From: an uncultured Clostridia bacterium
Lineage (GTDB): Bacteria; Bacillota; Clostridia; Oscillospirales; Butyricicoccaceae
Length of the DNA stretch: 7,864 nucleotides
Assembly (NCBI GenBank): GCA_945486175.1
Contig: CALYTA010000036.1
Location: 1 to 7,864 of the forward strand
Direction: 5' to 3'
Part shown: positions 5,002-7,864 of the stretch, one piece after another
Layout of the letters: the number at the start of each line of letters is the position of its first letter
How positions within the stretch are numbered: position 1 is the first letter of the stretch
Program-made: the position numbers and the translations under genes
Notes under the pieces: generated by a model
What the model was told of the DNA's origin: nothing
Databases searched by the model: none
What the model saw: the letters and a program-made list of their open reading frames with translations, nothing else

Positions 5002-7215
5002 TTACAGAAGGCTCAGCTGGCCCTTGTCTTCATCCTTGAGCAGTGCGCCGATGGATGGGATGGAATGCGAAACATACCGTCGCGGCTGGACAAAGGATAC
5101 CTCAGCTGCATCGCTCGCGCGCGTGATGGTATGGCTGCCGCGCAATACCATGACCTGTACGCCGACAGTGGTGCGCGTTGTCTTTTCCGGGATAATCGAG
5201 GTATTGATGGTCAGGGCACGCCCATTGCTCGCAAAAATTGTAATATCCCGCTCTTCCGTAATGTGGAAGAATGCCTTTGCGGGCGAACGGTCGGAATAGG
5301 CACCGGTCAGACGGCGACGGTTGGTCTTGGTCGCAAAGCCGGACAGCTCAAAACGCGCTGCCTTGCCGTTTTCAAAGATGACAACCAGGCTGCCGGTATA
5401 TTCACCCGGAAGCAGCATAAAGACAACCCTCTCATCATCATCCATCGCCAGCCTGGACGGCAGATAGTCGCCCAGTACGCTTGCCTTGGTGTCATCGAAG
5501 TCATACAGATGTGCCTTATAAACCTGCTGTTTGTCGGTGAAGAACATGATTTCCTGCTTGTTGGTCGCATCAAGCGTCTGATGCAGGTCATCGCCGTCCT
5601 TGAATTTCTGATCGGATGCACCGCGCAGCGACTGCGCCGTAATTTTCTTAAAGTATCCCTCATTCGACAGGAACAGATGAACCGGATAATCCTCGATATG
5701 GTCTTCCGCGTCAAACTGTTCGATTTTATCCGCATCGAGAATGACCGACCGGCGCGGCGACGGATATTTTTTGATGATATTCTCCAGCTCTTTGATAATC
5801 AGGCGGCGCACCTTTGCGTCACTGCCCAGAATGCCCTCGAGCCGTGCAATTTCCTTTTCCAGCCCGTCAGTCTCTTCAATGCGCTTGAGGATATATTCCT
5901 TGTTGATATGGCGCAGGCGGATTTCTGCGATATATTCCGCCTGAACCTGGTCGATGCCGAATCCCTCCATCAGGTTCGGAACAACCATCGCATCGGTTTC
6001 GGTCTCACGGATGATATGGATTGCCTTGTCAATATCCAGCAGAATGACCTTCAAGCCGTGCAGCAGGTGCAGCTTGTCCTTCTTTTTATTCAGATCAAAG
6101 CGAATGGTGCGGCGCTTGCATTCCGTGCGCCACTTGACCCACTCTTCCAAAATGCCGCGCACGCCGAGTACCCGCGGCATGCCGCCGATGAGCACATTGA
6201 AGTTGCACGAACAGCTGTCCATCAGCGGAGTCAGCTGCATCAGGCGATCCATCAGCTTGTCCGGATCAACACCTCGCTTGAGGTCGATCGCAATCTTCAG
6301 GCCCGACAAATCACTCTCATCCCGAATATCGGAAATTTCGCGCAGCTTGCCGCCCTTGACCAGATCGGCAATTTTATCAATGATGGCCTCAATGGTCGTG
6401 GTATACGGAATCTCCTTGATTTCAATCAGGTTTTCCTTTTTGACATACTCCCACTTCGCACGGACTTTAAAGGAGCCACGGCCGGTGTCATAAATTTTGC
6501 GCATCGCCGCGCGGTCAAGAATAATCTCGCCGCCGGTCGGGAAATCCGGCGCGGGAAGCGTTTCCATCAAATCGCAGTTGTTGTCCTGAATATATGCGAT
6601 GGTGGTGCGGCAGACCTCTTCCAGATTGAAGCCGCAGAACGCACTCGCCATGCCGACTGCAATGCCGGTGTTGGCAGAAACCAAAATATTCGGAAATGTT
6701 GTCGGCAGCAGTGTCGGCTCTTTCAGCTCGCCGTCATAGTTGTCTACAAAATCGACTGCATCCGCATCAATGTCGCGGAACAGCTCCGCACAGATTTTAT
6801 CCAGCTTGGCCTCGGTGTAACGCGACGCGGCATATGCCATATCGCGCGAATAGACCTTGCCGAAGTTGCCCTTGGAATCGACAAACGGGGTCAAAAGAGC
6901 TTCATTGCCGCGTGTCAGGCGCACCATCGTCTCATAAATCGCGCCATCACCGTGCGGATTGAGCTTCATGGTCTGGCCGACAATATTGGCCGACTTGGTG
7001 CGTGTCGCACCCATCAGACCCATTTTATACATTGTATACAGCAGCTTGCGGTGCGACGGCTTAAAGCCATCCAGTTCCGGGATTGCACGCGACACAATGA
7101 CACTCATTGCATACGGCATATAATTTTCCCGCAGCGTTTCGGTAATGCGCTGTGTGGTCGGCTCGAGCGGATGATATTCGCGCACGGGCTGCTGTTTGTT
7201 TTTCTTCTTTGCCAT
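5002..7215 (-). CDS. parC: Type IIA DNA topoisomerase subunit A (topoisomerase IV-like)
   Basis: The 737-residue DNA breakage-reunion subunit works as A2B2 with the ParE-like protein encoded upstream to decatenate and relax DNA with ATP. After a Lys-rich tail come the winged-helix and tower domains: RAIPELDGFKPSHRKLLYTM (43-62), the pocket segment NPHGDGAIYETMVRLTRG (86-103) and DMAYAASRYTEAKL (125-138) with Tyr133 as the catalytic tyrosine. A coiled-coil region falls around 330-460 (for example HINKEYILKRIEETDGLEKE), and a beta-pinwheel C-terminal domain follows. No GyrA box (QRRGGKG-like) is visible, which with the short length and Glu at the 87-equivalent favours topoisomerase IV over gyrase. 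The ATG at 7215 is chosen because homology starts there; a GTG at 7275 would add 20 unsupported residues. AAGGAAAG is 15 or more bases upstream, an unusual spacing. It follows the parE-like gene after 235 bases. Confidence 0.93.
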   Translation of the reverse strand: MAKKKNKQQPVREYHPLEPTTQRITETLRENYMPYAMSVIVSRAIPELDGFKPSHRKLLYTMYKMGLMGATRTKSANIVGQTMKLNPHGDGAIYETMVRLTRGNEALLTPFVDSKGNFGKVYSRDMAYAASRYTEAKLDKICAELFRDIDADAVDFVDNYDGELKEPTLLPTTFPNILVSANTGIAVGMASAFCGFNLEEVCRTTIAYIQDNNCDLMETLPAPDFPTGGEIILDRAAMRKIYDTGRGSFKVRAKWEYVKKENLIEIKEIPYTTTIEAIIDKIADLVKGGKLREISDIRDESDLSGLKIAIDLKRGVDPDKLMDRLMQLTPLMDSCSCNFNVLIGGMPRVLGVRGILEEWVKWRTECKRRTIRFDLNKKKDKLHLLHGLKVILLDIDKAIHIIRETETDAMVVPNLMEGFGIDQVQAEYIAEIRLRHINKEYILKRIEETDGLEKEIARLEGILGSDAKVRRLIIKELENIIKKYPSPRRSVILDADKIEQFDAEDHIEDYPVHLFLSNEGYFKKITAQSLRGASDQKFKDGDDLHQTLDATNKQEIMFFTDKQQVYKAHLYDFDDTKASVLGDYLPSRLAMDDDERVVFMLLPGEYTGSLVVIFENGKAARFELSGFATKTNRRRLTGAYSDRSPAKAFFHITEERDITIFASNGRALTINTSIIPEKTTRTTVGVQVMVLRGSHTITRASDAAEVSFVQPRRYVSHSIPSIGALLKDEDKGQLSLL

Positions 7216-7230
7216 GTAGGAAAAAACTAC
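7216..7230 (-). promoter_or_regulatory. Small hairpin between ribosome binding site and parC start
   Basis: The minus strand reads GTAG, a loop TTTTTTC that overlaps the base before the stem's second arm, then CTAC, directly touching the ATG at 7215 (4-bp stem, 7-base loop). The only purine-rich site, AAGGAAAG (7231-7238), lies just beyond it. Folding the 15 bases out would bring the site to about 3 bases from the start. The stem is short and this is inference. Confidence 0.3.
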
Positions 7231-7307
7231 CTTTCCTTCTCTAGAGCGTATCTGATAAACCAATTGGTGAAACACACGCTTCTCAGGCAGAAACGCCCTC
7301 TATTGAG

Positions 7308-7334
7308 AAAAATATGGGAATCATGCTGACCCAT
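7308..7334 (-). terminator. Weak terminator or attenuator hairpin between parE and parC
   Basis: On the minus strand ATGGG and CCCAT (7330-7334 with 7314-7318) form a 5-bp stem that can extend by TCA/TGA across a 2-base bulge, and it is followed by ATTTTTC. It would partly end transcription from parE before parC. The stem has few G-C pairs, and no clear promoter for parC was found downstream of it. Confidence 0.35.
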
Positions 7335-7348
7335 TTCACTTTTGCCAA

Positions 7349-7448
7349 CCGCCGGTCGTTGTTTGACCGGCGGGACGGGGTCGCGCGCGGGAGCGCGGAG
7401 AGAGGTTTTCTCTTGCTTACTTCTCTTTTCCTCAAAAAGAGAAGTAAG
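7349..7448. repeat. Cluster of three hairpins just after parE
   Basis: Three consecutive inverted repeats fill these 100 bases. A perfect 9-bp stem CCGCCGGTC/GACCGGCGG with a 7-base loop lies at 7349-7373. A short CGCGC/GCGCG stem with a 4-base loop lies at 7384-7397. A perfect 14-bp stem lies at 7416-7448 with a 5-base loop, its outer arm 2 bases from the parE stop codon. None is followed by a U-tract on either strand, so they are not standard terminators. The arrangement resembles a dispersed intergenic repeat (REP- or MITE-like) or an mRNA-stabilising 3' structure. Only one copy is in this window, so repetition in the genome is inference. Confidence 0.6.
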
Positions 7449-7450
7449 GG

Positions 7451-7864
7451 TTAAGAAATGTCCGCAAACTCGAGATACTGCCAGCCGTTTTCCGCGATAT
7501 ATTCCTTTCGTCCGGACAGGTTTTCGCCGAGCAGCAGGTCAAACATCTCGCTGGTCGCGGCGGCATCCTCCGGCATGACACGGATCAGACGGCGGCTTTC
7601 CGGATTCATTGTGGTTTCCCACATCATGTCCGCTTCGTTTTCGCCGAGACCCTTGGAACGCTGAATCGTGTATTTTTTGCCCGCCAGCTCTTTGAGGATA
7701 TCCGCCTTTTCACTCTCGTCGAACGCAAAATAACTCTTGTTCTTGCAGGTGATTTCATACAGCGGCGACTCCGCAATGTATACAAATCCTTCCTCAATCA
7801 GTGTCGGGACAAGACGGTACAGCATCGTGAGCACCAGCGTGCGAATCTGGAAGCCGTCAACATC
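7451..7864 (-). CDS. parE: Type IIA DNA topoisomerase subunit B, C-terminal part (topoisomerase IV-like)
   Basis: The gene is partial: the 5' end lies beyond the right edge, and 137 codons plus TAA are present out of about 630-650 expected. The visible part starts inside the TOPRIM domain at the metal-binding DVDG, followed by FQIRTLVLTMLYR (5-17), LIEEGFVYIAESPLYEI (22-38), the conserved QRSKGLGENEADMMWETTMN segment and PESRRLIRV. It ends in the short tail typical of Gram-positive GyrB/ParE proteins. The missing part should carry the GHKL ATPase and transducer domains. KGLGE and the arginine pair belong to the TOPRIM-proximal interface with the A subunit. Position immediately upstream of a ParC-like A subunit on the same strand indicates that the two form one enzyme. 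ParE rather than GyrB is inferred from that partner. Confidence 0.92.
   Translation of the reverse strand, partial: DVDGFQIRTLVLTMLYRLVPTLIEEGFVYIAESPLYEITCKNKSYFAFDESEKADILKELAGKKYTIQRSKGLGENEADMMWETTMNPESRRLIRVMPEDAAATSEMFDLLLGENLSGRKEYIAENGWQYLEFADIS

Noticed and set aside
4986..5003. Plus-strand hairpin GCGG/CCGC followed by TTTTT, resembling a terminator
   Set aside because: The stem is only 4 bp, and no plus-strand gene reads toward it since both neighbours are on the minus strand. The T-run is the end of the parC frame read in reverse.
7259..7268. 10-bp palindrome ACCAATTGGT upstream of parC as an operator
   Set aside because: It occurs once, is short enough to arise by chance, and is not placed over a recognisable promoter.
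4984..7329. Open frame of 781 codons on the plus strand
   Set aside because: It lies fully antisense to the clearly homologous topoisomerase A subunit. Its composition (many Arg, Gln, His, Ile) is typical of a shadow frame and it shows no domain.
1..7864. CRISPR arrays, tRNA or rRNA genes, complete insertion sequences, phage or defence genes
   Set aside because: No direct-repeat arrays, cloverleaf-like segments, transposase motifs or defence-type domains were seen on either strand.

Overview
The window reads as ordinary chromosome of a spore-forming, moderately GC-rich Gram-positive anaerobe in class Clostridia. A gut lineage in or near Oscillospiraceae/Butyricicoccaceae is my guess from protein style; no 16S rRNA or other marker fixes it. 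The grounds are a dipicolinate synthase operon (endospores), strong AGGAGG ribosome binding sites at consensus spacing, and a clostridial type IIA topoisomerase pair. Seven genes or partial genes, one short gene remnant and several regulatory signals can be supported. All genes except mnmA lie on the minus strand.

Layout from left to right. Positions 26-196 hold the orphan C-terminal tail of what looks like a mobile-element relaxase, lying directly behind the stop codon of the next gene. Positions 197-1629 hold two tandem, translationally linked MgtC/SapB-family membrane proteins behind one good sigma-A promoter (1720-1748). Positions 1827-3259 hold dpaA-dpaB (spoVFA-spoVFB), whose products make dipicolinic acid in the mother cell during sporulation; the two overlap by 4 bases (GTGA) and are followed by a hairpin terminator. 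A 141-base divergent spacer then leads to mnmA (3401-4474, plus strand), the tRNA 2-thiouridine synthase, with its own promoter and a strong hairpin terminator shared with the convergent gene. That gene (4552-4938) encodes a 128-residue protein of unknown role with a possible Xre-like helix-turn-helix N-terminus.

Positions 5002-7215 hold a topoisomerase IV-type A subunit (parC-like), and 7451-7864 hold the C-terminal 137 codons of its B subunit partner (parE-like), whose 5' part lies beyond the right edge. The 235 bases between them contain no gene but do contain four hairpins, two of them long and perfect.

Functionally the window combines housekeeping (DNA decatenation, tRNA wobble thiolation), sporulation (dipicolinate) and probable ion or envelope stress adaptation (MgtC pair). 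I found no CRISPR array, RNA gene, complete mobile element or convincing new multi-gene system. The items most worth checking are the relaxase scar at the left edge, the hairpin cluster between parE and parC, the quinolone-pocket substitution in ParC, and the orphan helix-turn-helix-like protein.
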